Shown: piece by piece, positions 24,237 to 33,897 of the stretch
Layout: each line of letters opens with the position of its first letter
Numbering within the stretch: the first letter of the stretch is position 1
Assembly (NCBI GenBank): GCA_022385805.1
Contig: MU277697.1
Coordinates: 62,001-126,000 of the forward strand
DNA length: 64,000 nt
DNA from: Pilatotrama ljubarskyi
Taxonomy: Eukaryota > Basidiomycota > Agaricomycetes > Polyporales > Polyporaceae
Reading direction: 5' to 3'
Position numbers and translations under genes: made by a program
Notes under the pieces: model-generated
What the model was told of the DNA's origin: nothing
Databases searched by the model: none
What the model saw: only the letters and a program-made list of their open reading frames with translations

Positions 24237-25982
24237 ATGGGCAACACATCCTCCAACCCCTCCGCCGCCGCCAACGCCCGCCTCGACTCGCCCTCCCGCA
24301 ACGCACACTCCCCCTCCCGCGGCGGAAGCCCAAACCCCTCCTCCACTTCCCACAGGGTCCACCGCTCCCTCCGTCACAAGAAGAGGTCCCTCGAGTTGCC
24401 CGATCTGGCGTCCCTCACTCTCACCCCCGCCTCCTCGTCCCCGGCCTCGGTTTCTCCCCACCCAGGCCACCGGCGCCCCCGCGCCTCCTCCCCGATCCCC
24501 ATCCCCACCGCCGCTAACCCACCACCGCCCACGTTCAGGCCCCAGAACAACCTCCCGTCTGCCGCGCGCATCGACCGCATGAGAGATGGTCACCACTCGC
24601 GATACAAGTCGTCCCTCAGTGCGTTCAACTCCACGCGCTCCTTCCAGTCCGCTGCCATCCCGGACTCGCCCCCCAGGAGCGACCTGCCCCTGAGACAGGA
24701 GTTTGTGCCCGAGGTCGTGCACAGCACCATCCCGATTGCGCTCGTGAAGGCAGAGGAAGACGTGCACAAGCCCGAGCCGGTCGACTACAAAATCGTATGG
24801 AGGCAGAGCGGGAAGAAGGTCTACCTCATCCGCGCGGGACATGATAACTGGCAAGGCCGCCAGCCCATGGAATTCGAGTGAGTCATCCCTCGCGTCGCTG
24901 CACCCTTCTCCTCTCATGCCCTCCCAGCCCGGAAACAGGGACGTTCTGGACGAACGTTCGCCTCTTGCCGGGCACGCACCACTTCAAATTCATCGTCGAT
25001 GACCAGATCCGGCTCACCAACGACTACCCGCGCGCAGTCGACGACCGGGACGGCACCCTAGCGAACTACGTGGCCGTCACGTCTCCACCCGGCAACGGTT
25101 CCCCGCACCAACAGGCGTCTACGTCGCCGGTCGTGGCGCCGCACCCGGCCCACGACAAGTCCTTCTGGAGCGACTCGAGCACAGTTGCGGGTGGGCCGTC
25201 AGGCAAGGGCAAGGAGGCGCAGTGGACGACCGAGATTCCCCAGGAGCTCATCGCCGCTGCGGCCGAGGAGGAGGCGTACCTCGCCCGAGCAGACTCACCC
25301 ACATCCTCAGCAAGCGGCATCCCCACGCCCAACATCCCGCCTGCACCCGCACTCCCGCGGCACCTCGACAAGCTCATCCTCAACGTGCGCCCTGTCATGG
25401 CCGGCCCTGCGCTCGGCAACTCCGCCTCGATCAGCGACCGCGAGAAGCGTCGTAGCGGGCGGGAGAGGGAGAGGTCACGACGCGAGCGTGACAGGGACCG
25501 CGACAGGAGCCGCCCCGCGAACCTCGGGATGACGTCCGCGGACCTACAGGCGAACGCGGTGGAGGAGGGGCAGGGGCATGCGCGGACGAACGGGCCCGCC
25601 GCACCGCCCCCACCTCTGAATCTGCCGGTGGTGACTGCGTCGGGGACGGATGTGACGGCAATGGTCGCGCAGCAGACGGCGTCGGGCCCGCCGACGCCGC
25701 CGCCTTCGGGACCGGGGCCGGCGGCGGCGCGCCCGTGGGACGGGCCGGGTGTGTCGGACGACGCGAGCGTGCTGCCTGTGCCGTCGCATGTGGTGCTGCA
25801 CCATCTGAGCACGAGCGCGATCAGGAACGGCGTCCTTGCTGTCGCGAACACGACGCGGTACAGGAAGAAGGTGAGCAGCCATTGCGTTAGTCTGCTTGTT
25901 CCGGGTATGTGTGCGGGGATGGTGTGCTGACTTGGTACGGTCTGAGCAGTACATTACGACCATCTATTACAAGCCGACATGA
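24237..25982 (+). CDS. GAL83: SNF1/AMPK complex beta subunit
   Basis: Three exons, 24237-24877, 24928-25870 and 25950-25982, in frame, 538 residues. The protein starts MGNTSSNPS, a classic N-myristoylation signal. After a Ser/Pro-rich region, residues about 184-262 form the AMPK-type CBM48 glycogen-binding domain: VYLIRAGHDNWQGRQPMEF, then TFWTNVRLLPGTHHFKFIVD and RLTNDYPRAVDDRDG, then a linker. The C-terminus (PSHVVLHHLSTSAIRNGVLA, TTRYRKK, ITTIYYKPT) is the ASC/AMPKBI domain that binds the kinase and gamma subunits; it is split by the last intron. The beta subunit localises and scaffolds SNF1, the energy-stress kinase controlling carbon use. The symbol follows yeast GAL83/SIP2; which of the yeast paralogues is closer cannot be told. 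Confidence 0.9.
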
Positions 25983-27869
25983 CGCTTCTTGCATACGCCT
26001 CGTCCTCCAGGCTCCGTCCACGCCGTTGGTGCTCAGTGCTCCCTATCTACACGCCCCGTTATTCCTTCTGGCCGCCTATAGACTTCCTCGTTGCGCCTGG
26101 TGATCTTTGACACCATCTCTGAATCCACCCTCTGTCTCGCCCCGGTTGTGCGTTGTGCGTATCTCGACTATCGCCTCCCTTCGACACATCCGACGTCGCT
26201 CCTAAGCGCTATAGAGAGGAGCGTCATTGGCCCCCATCAGGCTGCATATGTATCCATTGTCGCCCCTCGCCCGCGATCTAGACGAAAGGCCTTGCCCGCT
26301 CCCCATCGGGCAGGGCCGCCATCTCACCGTCCCTGCTTCCTCCCATCCAACCGAGACACGGTACCGCCATCACAAAGCTCACACATCACCCACCCCAGAC
26401 CTCACGCGCACCACGCACCCACACGACGGACTCGAGCGACGACGACAACGAAAGCGAAGAAACCCCACGTGTATCCGTACCCCGCACCTAACCACCCACA
26501 TACCCCGGCCCCGCGCCCGCCATCTCAACCAGCTTCATCTTGATCTTGATCTCGATCTCCAACTCCACCTCCCTCTTCATCTTCATCTTCGCACCCCGCT
26601 CATTCTCTCATCATCGTCTGCATTTGGATTGGCCGGTTCGCTCTTCGGCTTGCATATCATCTTCCATAGATTTCTCCTCCGCCAGTCCGTGTCCGTGTCC
26701 GTGTCCGTGTCCGTGTCCGTGTCCGTGTCCGTGTCCGTGTCCGTGTCCGTGTCCGTGTCCGTGTCCGTGTTCCAGTCCCAGTCCGAGCTGCTTTGTCCAG
26801 CGCAGCGGAGTCCTAGAGCTGTGCGTTGCGGCCCCGCCCTTCCGGCCCCTTCCAGCGGTGGCCGGCTGGCTGGTCGAATAGCTGGGCAATCGCACAATCG
26901 ACCACCACCGACAGTGTGAAGGAGCGACTGTACGGTCGAGGTCGGGGCCTGCCACTTACACACCTCGGGGGCGGACGGGCAGAACGGAACGGAACGAACG
27001 GAGAAGCGGACGGGCCTCGTGCGTTTTGTGACCATGACTCGGGAGTTGGCGGTGCACGTCTCTCATCTCATCTCATCTCCCATATATCTGGTATTAGCGT
27101 CCCAACATGTCATCTCGTGTCGTGCTGTATCCATCTCCGAGATCCCTCTGCTTGCGTCGGTAGTATTCTCTCTTTTCACTGAGTCATGCAACACCGTGAC
27201 GGCGGCGGTTGGGTTCTTGAGCTGAAGGACCAGGTGGATTGGTCTGAGTGCATTGCGTTGTGCGTCGCTGATGGGTCATTAACGTGAGTACGGTAGCTCA
27301 CCGTGACTGCGCACCTCAACGATATGGTCTACGTAGTAATGCTTCAGCAGGCTTCGCTAAGCGTGTCCGGTCTTCCCATCCTAGCGTGACAGAGGCGGGC
27401 TGTGACTACGATCACGGGGGCTTGGTAGGCGCACATGTAGGCGCAGGTAAGTACACCGAGTTGAAGGATATCTGGCCTGGGCCTCCGCCGGTGCGAGGAC
27501 GGCAGATACAGTACTCAACAATGGCACTTCCTAGGGTGACTCAAAGGTCAAGAAGATCATCCCTAGATTTTTCGGAGGAAGTACTGTACAAATGCTAGGC
27601 TACATTTTGTGAACTGGCACCGAGGGTCGCTGGTCAGCAGCTCCAAGTACTAGTAGTATCATGATGATTATCAGGGAAAGGTACAGTTATGTTACTCTAC
27701 CATGCGGCCTATGGCCCGCACATTCGATCGAAGATGGGGTATATCAAGGTCACCGCATTCGAGGGTATTCTGGATGGAGTATAGGAGGTGGCGCGCGATC
27801 AAAGACGGGAGAAGACGAAGCGGAATGTGTCGAAGGGACTCAGGAATGGGCGGGAGCGGTCCGGACTGT
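25983..27869. other. Convergent intergenic region
   Basis: Between the SNF1 beta gene (+) and the zinc-finger gene (-). Pyrimidine-rich to about 26600, then the GTCCGT repeat. Around 27060-27085 there is a short CTCAT repeat. No supported gene. Confidence 0.5.
26685..26770. repeat. GTCCGT hexanucleotide microsatellite
   Basis: About 14 near-perfect tandem copies of the hexamer GTCCGT over 86 nt, in the intergenic region after the SNF1 beta gene. It would code Val-Ser or Asp-Thr style dipeptides if translated, but no gene model includes it. Confidence 0.95.
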
Positions 27870-29162
27870 TCACCAGCCATAGCTGTACACGTAACTATCT
27901 TGGACACCGCGCGGAGCCGGATACGCCGGCCTCACAGACGAGCTCGAAGGCGGGTAAGGCGCGGTCGCGTAGAATGGGCCATCCAGGTTATACAGCGGGT
28001 CCGGGGGCGGGGGCATATCGGACGCCAGCGCGTTCGCGAAGCCCGTGTTCATGCTCGTGCCGGTCCCGAGCGCAAAGGAGTGGTCGGAATAGGGAGAAAA
28101 CGATGCCGCCTGGTAAGGCCAACCCGCGGAGGGCGGCGCAGCCGCCGGTCCGGGTGCGTCGTAACGCAGGAAGTCCGGGAGGTAACTCTGCGGCGCTTGC
28201 GGCGCCAGAAACGCGCCGGACGGGTCGAGCATTTCGACGAAATTGGAGGTCGGCCCATGTCCGTGTCCGGAAGAGTGCGTCGTCTGGGACGAGAGATGGT
28301 GGACTGCACTGCTTTGCGGCGGCAGCTGCACCTGCTTTAGATGGTGGTAGGAGCTGACAGGGTAAGGGTCGGGGCGAGCCGCGGTGGTCCGGTTGGAGTC
28401 GACCGTACTGGAAGCCGGAAGTAGGCTGTCAACCGCATAAAGACCCCCGTAGGGGGCCATGAAAGGCGTTTGAGGTGCGGCGGTCCCACGGCGAGTGTCC
28501 GAAGAGGCCCAAGGAGTGTGTCGGGATCGCGACGGCGGAGTAGAGGATGCAGTCGAGGAACTCGGAGATGGCTGGACGACTGGAGGGGCAGGGGTAGCCG
28601 CACGGCGTCCACCGCGGGCTACCCGTTCGGCATCCTTCTTGGGCACGACCTCCTCGTAGCGCTGCCTGTCCGCCAGTTGGGTTGCCGAGTCTCTGAACCG
28701 GGGTTCCAACTTCTGGCCCTTGCTGTTCGGCTGGTATCCGTGCAGTTTTGTGCGGTGCCGGATGAGGATGCCTTGCTCCTGGAATCTGGCGGCGCACGGG
28801 GTAACCCGGCCGTGTTCGTCTCTCCAGGAATGGGGGCATATGTGTCTCCGCGCCCCAAGACTGACAAGCGATCAGGACGTTGAGGTGAATTTAGCAGGGT
28901 GCTGGAGTAGCTCACTGAACGCGATCGATGTGGGCTTGCAGGTTGACTCGCTGGTGGAAGCCCTTATGATCGCAGTCTGGATACGGACACTTGATGGTCC
29001 TAATCAAGAAAGTGTCAGATGGATGACGAGCGACAAGCGGACTTCTTACGGTTTCTCGTGCGTCTTCTTATGCCGCGAGAGGTCCTTGGAGAAGTACTTC
29101 CCGCAGACGTCGCATTGGCGCAACCCCGATGCCGAAGTCTTCGATTTCCGTTCAGGAGCCAT
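27870..29162 (-). CDS. C2H2 zinc-finger protein, probable transcription factor
   Basis: Three exons, 29050-29162, 28916-28999 and 27870-28860, in frame, 395 residues. It starts MAPERKSKTSASG. The first finger, CDVCGKYFSKDLSRHKKTH, is compact (10 residues between the last Cys and first His). The second, CPYPDCDHKGFHQRVNLQAH, is complete with His after the intron. A third, degenerate unit follows (ICPHSWRDEHGRVTPC ... HRTKLHGYQP). The remaining 270 residues are Ser/Pro/Tyr-rich and disordered, ending QDSYVYSYGW, like an activation domain. DNA binding in the nucleus is inferred from the fingers; no target can be named. The introns fall inside the finger array, at both finger boundaries. Confidence 0.8.
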
Positions 29163-30833
29163 TGGACCGGGTATGCCGCAGTCTCCCAGGAACAGACAGG
29201 AAAGACGAGAACGACTGAGGCTCAAGAAGGAATCGGCTCCCGAGTAGAGGCAATCGAGAGCTTGTACGTCCTCTACATCTTTGGCTGTCACCGCAGTTAT
29301 ATTCACACAGCGGAGGACGCATTGCACGGCATACTACCTTTGTCCGCCTCGCATTGCTGTGGCAAATCCAAGCGTTCAAGGGAGCAACATGGAGCGTGAC
29401 GAGGCCAAGTCCTGGCCACATTCAGCCTCTTTGACGTTGGCTAGTTGGCTTGAAAAAGCGTGCGGCACATCCTTGCTATGCTGAACGTTACAGAACGGTC
29501 CATGCAGTCGAAAATTTCCGGTGCTCACCTGAGCTTCAGGGTCGGTATACTGCGTGTTGTCCAGTGTGACCTTTGCACTGAGAATGAAGACGGACTCTGT
29601 TTGTGGCGAGTGCGTGAGCTGGCGCGATGTCCCGCTTTGCTTGGGACGCTGTGGCCCATCAGTCACACCTCACGCCAAAGCTGAGAGAGAATGATACGGT
29701 ATCAGCACGAGGGGCATTGGCCCGTGCTTCCCTCCTGAACAGGCCAGGAATTTGAACTGAACTGGACTCCTGTCGACAACCTGGTTACCAGCCTGGTTCG
29801 GGTCCGGAATCTGGATAAGTAAACCTACTTATCGATAAGAAACGCGATGAATGCGGCGCTTTGTGTTCTATTGTCCGGATTCCTAGACTGGCTCCGGACC
29901 AGAACCAGGAGAACAATTCACCCCATTTCCCCTGCCTATTCCAGGCCAGAGCATGGGTCATTGCCCCTCGTGCAGATCAGTAGCTTGGTCCTCCACAGCC
30001 GCCACAGCAACTTAAGCACAGTGCAGAAGGAGAAAATGTGGAAGCAGGCTGGTTGTCCTACGGTGGATGTGACAAATCGAAACTTTCTCAGGTCAAGCAG
30101 AGGCGTGCGTTCGGGATCCCAGACAGAGTCCAAACCTGGCAAGATTTGAAGTACTGTTTTCTATTAGACAATATGAGAAAGATAAGAGGAGACCATTGAC
30201 GAGTACACGGAGGAACTCATCGTACAATCTGAAGACGCACTGGCGGGGCCAGTGAAGCCGTCTGTGGAGCGCGTCGTCGAGTGTGGTTTTGCTGGTTTTG
30301 TGGCATGGCAGCTCCTATATTGTAGTGTGGCCCGAGGGAGTGGCCAGCTACGGCAGCAGGTACTCGCACCAATTTGTACGATGTCAACGACCAAGATGCA
30401 TATGAGTGCCGACAGTGGCAGCTACGGTCGCGGTGTTGCGGAGGGAGGATAGGTGAGGTGGACAAGGGCACGTGACTCGGTGTTCACCGAGCGGCGAAGG
30501 TGCCTGTCCCGAGACAGACTGTCACTACTACTGTAGCTTTCACCATCGTCCCAGCAGCACCTGGCCGCGTCTATCGACCTGCGCTCGTGTTCTTCGTCCT
30601 CTCTGCTATCTGTCTGAGCTCTTGCTCGTGAATGTGACCTGAGGGCCGCACATAGAAACTGAAGCTCCGTCCCAAAATTTGAAGTACTGCGTCGCCACAA
30701 ACCAAGCATAGCGAGCGGATCTCGTTTCGTCCTGAAACGCCTGTATAGCTCCCCGCCTCTGCGTAAAGACTTGCAGACTTGCAGAGACCTTTGACCCCTG
30801 TTCTCTTTCGTAGTCTTGCACGTCGTAACCATC
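29163..30833. other. Intergenic region containing the MITE-like element
   Basis: Upstream regions of the zinc-finger gene (-) and the CstF-64 gene (+). Apart from the inverted-repeat element at 29705-29973 I see no gene, tRNA or other repeat. Confidence 0.5.
29705..29973. mobile_element. Foldback MITE-like element with terminal inverted repeats
   Basis: The ends GCACGAGGGGCATTGGCCCG at 29705 and its inverted counterpart ending at 29973 pair over about 24 nt with three mismatches. Inside, 29792-29809 (CCTGGTTCGGGTCCGGAA) pairs with 29892-29909 with few mismatches, and 29814-29833 is a perfect hairpin (GATAAGTA, loop AACC, TACTTATC). No transposase is coded. A target-site duplication is not clear, so the superfamily (hAT-, mariner- or other) cannot be assigned. 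Size of about 269 bp, nested palindromes and non-coding content fit a miniature inverted-repeat transposable element. Confidence 0.7.
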
Positions 30834-32436
30834 ATGAGCAAAGTAGTCTTTGGTATGTAGCCATCGCTCGCAAGCGCGCTGTACTGACGATAGTGCGACC
30901 CCGCCCACAGTCGGCAATGTGCCCTACAACATGGGAGAAGTGAGTGTATACGTTCATGGAGAAGAGAGTGAAGTTCATCAGAGCTGTGGTAGGAGCAATT
31001 GATTGACGTCTTCAAAAGTGTTGGTCAAGTGGTGGGATTCAGGTCAGTCTCGTCCTCTTCCCTGCCCCTCCGTCGGTCATACTGCGAATCCATGGCCTTC
31101 CGATACTGTTCCTACGATACTGACATGTTTGCTATTAGACTTGTCTTTGACAGAGATACCGGCAAGCCGAAGGGTTACGGCTTTTGCGAGTTTGCAGGTG
31201 CGCACTACGTATAACTCCGACTTGCGGGCAAGTATAGAAATTTCACCTCCGCAGACAATGAAACTGCCCTCTCTGCTGTGCGCAATCTCAACGGGCACGA
31301 GATTGGCGGGCGTCCTCTGCGAATCGACCTCGCAGACTCTGACCCCTTCCTCGAAGGGAAGACAACGGTGCGCGGCGAGATCATCGACGGTGGCGAGACG
31401 CGGGCCCAGTGGCGCGAGCGCCATGGACACGATCGCCACGACCGCCACGACCGTGATGACTATCGCCACGGCCGTGGCACAGACCCCAATGCGTTCCTTG
31501 CCAATCTTCCGAAAGGTGTACCCTTACCGCCTGGATCCAATGCATTAGATGCGATTAGCCATGTCTTGGCTACCACTGATCCGAGCCAGATCCTGGAGGT
31601 GCTAGCGCAGATGAAGGTATGTGGACGTGGCCGCTGCATCGAATCTGAATCTGACTCTGCCCAGGCCTTCGTGATTACGCATCCCGAACAAGCGCGGGCG
31701 CTCCTTGTTGCTCACCCGCAGCTGGGATATGCGCTATTCCAAGCACTGCTGTTGCACAAGATCGTCGATCCTGCTATCCTAAATGTATGCGTCCAATCTT
31801 CTCTCGAGGCTTGCGTAGCTTGCTCACCTTGACCACAGCGTATGCTTGCTGCCACCGGCGCAAGCGTGCCTCCTGCTGCGCCTCCGCCGCCTGCACAAAC
31901 ACAGGTACCGGCCCCTGCGCCATACATGCAGCCTCCCCCGGCTATGCCGCAGCAACAGCCGCCTCCCATGTACCCTTCGGCCATTCCACCGCCCTCACAA
32001 ACGCCGGTGCACCATCCGGCCCCTCCGGTGCCGCCCAACATGTACGCACAACCGCCGCCTCAGATGCAGGCGCCCCCGTACTATCGTCCCCCACCTCCGT
32101 CGGCCCCTCCCGCTATGCCTCACCCCCTGCAGCAGCCTCCGCCCTCGCATCTGCCTGGACAGCATCCCATGCAAGTCCCGCCCCCCTCTGCTATGCAGGC
32201 TCCTCCGCAAGCGCCCCCTGCGCAGCCACCGGCTATACCCAACTTCGATGAAAGCCAGAGGGTATGCCGTTCGCTTGACCGTGCGGGCCGCTATGGATGG
32301 GAGTCTGACATCGTACATACAGGAGATGCTTCTGCAGGTGTTGCGCTTGACCGCGGACCAGCTCAACAGCCTCCCGCCGACGGAACGCGAGCAAATCATG
32401 CAATTGGTGCGTCGCTTCGATGGTCTGTACCGATAG
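30834..32436 (+). CDS. RNA15: Cleavage stimulation factor 64 kDa subunit (CstF-64 / Rna15)
   Basis: Eight exons, 30834-30852, 30911-30939, 30993-31042, 31139-31197, 31255-31616, 31665-31784, 31839-32261 and 32323-32436, in frame, 391 residues. The N-terminal RRM (residues 1-85) shows RNP2 VVFVGNVPY and RNP1 KGYGFCEFA, and the typical LNGHEIGGRPLRIDLAD. A His/Asp/Arg repeat (RHGHDRHDRHDRDDYRHGR) follows. The hinge domain (DAISHVLATTDPSQILEVL, AHPQLGYALFQALLLHKIV) binds CstF-77/Rna14. Then comes a Pro/Gln/Met-rich linker, and the C-terminal CstF-64 helix bundle (QVLRLTADQLNSLPPTEREQ, QLVRRFDGLYR). It binds U/GU-rich pre-mRNA downstream of the cleavage site during polyadenylation in the nucleus. 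The RRM itself is cut by four introns. Confidence 0.95.
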
Positions 32437-32825
32437 AGATACTGAGAGCTATCCACAACAGAGGAGGCAGTTTGGCGTTGGGGCTTGAGCTTGGGCATCG
32501 GGTTCGGTCGCTCCGAGCGGCACGACGAACGCGGCGACTTTGCGGGTGTCGGTTTGGGATTAAGCCCTCTATTACTCGAGGCCCTGACAATATGCTTAGT
32601 CTTGTAAAATATAGGGATAGACTCGGATCCTGCAATGCAGAGGCCATTCGATGTCCCTACATATACGACGCACCCGATTTTCCCTTGCTACCTTAGCCGA
32701 GTGTTGAGCTGGGTAAGTTGACATGATAAGTAGGATAAAAGTACGAGATGCTCGGCATATTAGCGACTCGCTTTCACAGTGTCTTTGCGTCGCGCTGCCC
32801 ATCGTGCACACCCTTGATTGCTCAC

Positions 32826-33125
32826 CGCTCATTCACCCTCACCCTACGTAGTAGGACGAGTCCTACCCGCAAGGCTTCGACTGCTCGAACCCGCCGCAAT
32901 GGCCACTGGACGTGACGAGCTACCACTAGCACCGTGCGACGAACAACCCGAGCGAGCCGTGGTACATACCCGAGTCCCACTTCGACCCGTCCGGAGGAGG
33001 GCCCGGGTACGACGCATGCGAGGTGCTGAAGGCCGGCCGGACTTTCAGAGCCCGACCGGCCGTGCTGAGTGCCTTGCAAACCTGGACCGCCAATGCCCCG
33101 AACGTGCGGCATTGTCGTGCCCTCA
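32826..33125 (+). pseudogene. Scrambled, degenerate fragment of the GH35 gene
   Basis: 32826-33050 is clearly similar to 35350-35580 of the beta-galactosidase gene downstream, including the intron end, the [11 protein letters not shown] region and [11 protein letters not shown] counterpart. It carries substitutions, small indels and a stop codon where the gene has a serine codon (CACTAGCACC). Directly after it, 33066-33125 resembles the earlier exon at 35128-35190 (GAGTACTTCGCCAACCTGG in the gene). So a downstream exon piece precedes an upstream one, which a simple truncated tandem copy would not give. Non-functional relic on the same strand, about 0.8 kb before the intact gene. Confidence 0.8.
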
Positions 33126-33828
33126 TTCACAGCAGCAACCCTGGCTTGTCTCCACGTCGTGCAGCGTGAGGAGTACTAAGCACTTGAAACATCTTCGTTA
33201 GCCAGGCAGCGTGTCTGACGTGTAAGTGAACTTGTAAACGTAGATGGTTGCCAAAGAGAGTAGACTCCTCGTCAGAAATTCGGATGCCTGTGTGAGCGGT
33301 GGGTTCCTGTACTACCACCATCCATCGAGGCTGGCAACCCAGACGGACGTCGTGGCGATTTTGAGTTGGGGGCAACCCCATGCCTCGTGGATTGACCGCT
33401 CAGGTCGTGGTTTACCCAGATATATGCATGTCTTCTGACGAGAATCACGTCAAGGCCGAGGGTACGGAAACGTTGTGCGTGCTATTGAGTGATGGAGACG
33501 GGCTGGGCGCCGGTTGGGGGATGATTGGAGGATTCCAGGGACAGAGAAGCAATGAGCAGCATGGTGCACTCCACCGGCGGGGGAGGTCAGAGGGCGTATG
33601 TGGAAGAAAAAGAAGACGGCGTCCGCGGCGAAACTCCCGCTCGGGGCAGTCAGGCGCCACTGCACGTGACCGCGTTTGTGCCGGTTCCGCGCCCGCGTCT
33701 TCTCTCCCTCCCCCACCGAGGACGCGATGGCTGCCGCCGGTCCGCCCACGACCACGGCCGATGATCACACATCCAGAGAACTTGATGCGAAGCAATGCAC
33801 GCTCTCGTCATCTTCGCCTCCGCTCGAA

Positions 33829-33834
33829 TATAAA
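33829..33834 (+). promoter_or_regulatory. TATA box of the GH35 gene
   Basis: TATAAA in CGAATATAAAACAATCC, 69 nt before the ATG at 33898. Its position rules against the longer in-frame start at 33727 and favours the start that gives a proper signal peptide. Confidence 0.65.
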
Positions 33835-33897
33835 ACAATCCATGACGGGCACGGCGACGTCCACCCAGCCGGGCGACGACGCGGCATATTCGCAGGC

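Noticed and set aside
24042..24917. Long minus-strand frame of 291 residues
   Set aside because: It is antisense to exon 1 of the SNF1 beta gene, whose myristoylation signal and CBM48 domain are unmistakable.
26583..27035. Minus-strand frame with a Thr-Asp dipeptide repeat
   Set aside because: It is only the translation of the GTCCGT microsatellite; no flanking coding signal.
29046..29327. N-terminal extension of the zinc-finger protein beyond 29162
   Set aside because: The upstream in-frame residues are Cys/Leu-rich and unlike the start of a nuclear protein; MAPERKSKTSASG is a better start.
33727..33897. Longer in-frame N-terminus for the GH35 enzyme starting at 33727
   Set aside because: The TATA box at 33829 lies inside it, and the start at 33898 gives an immediate signal peptide.
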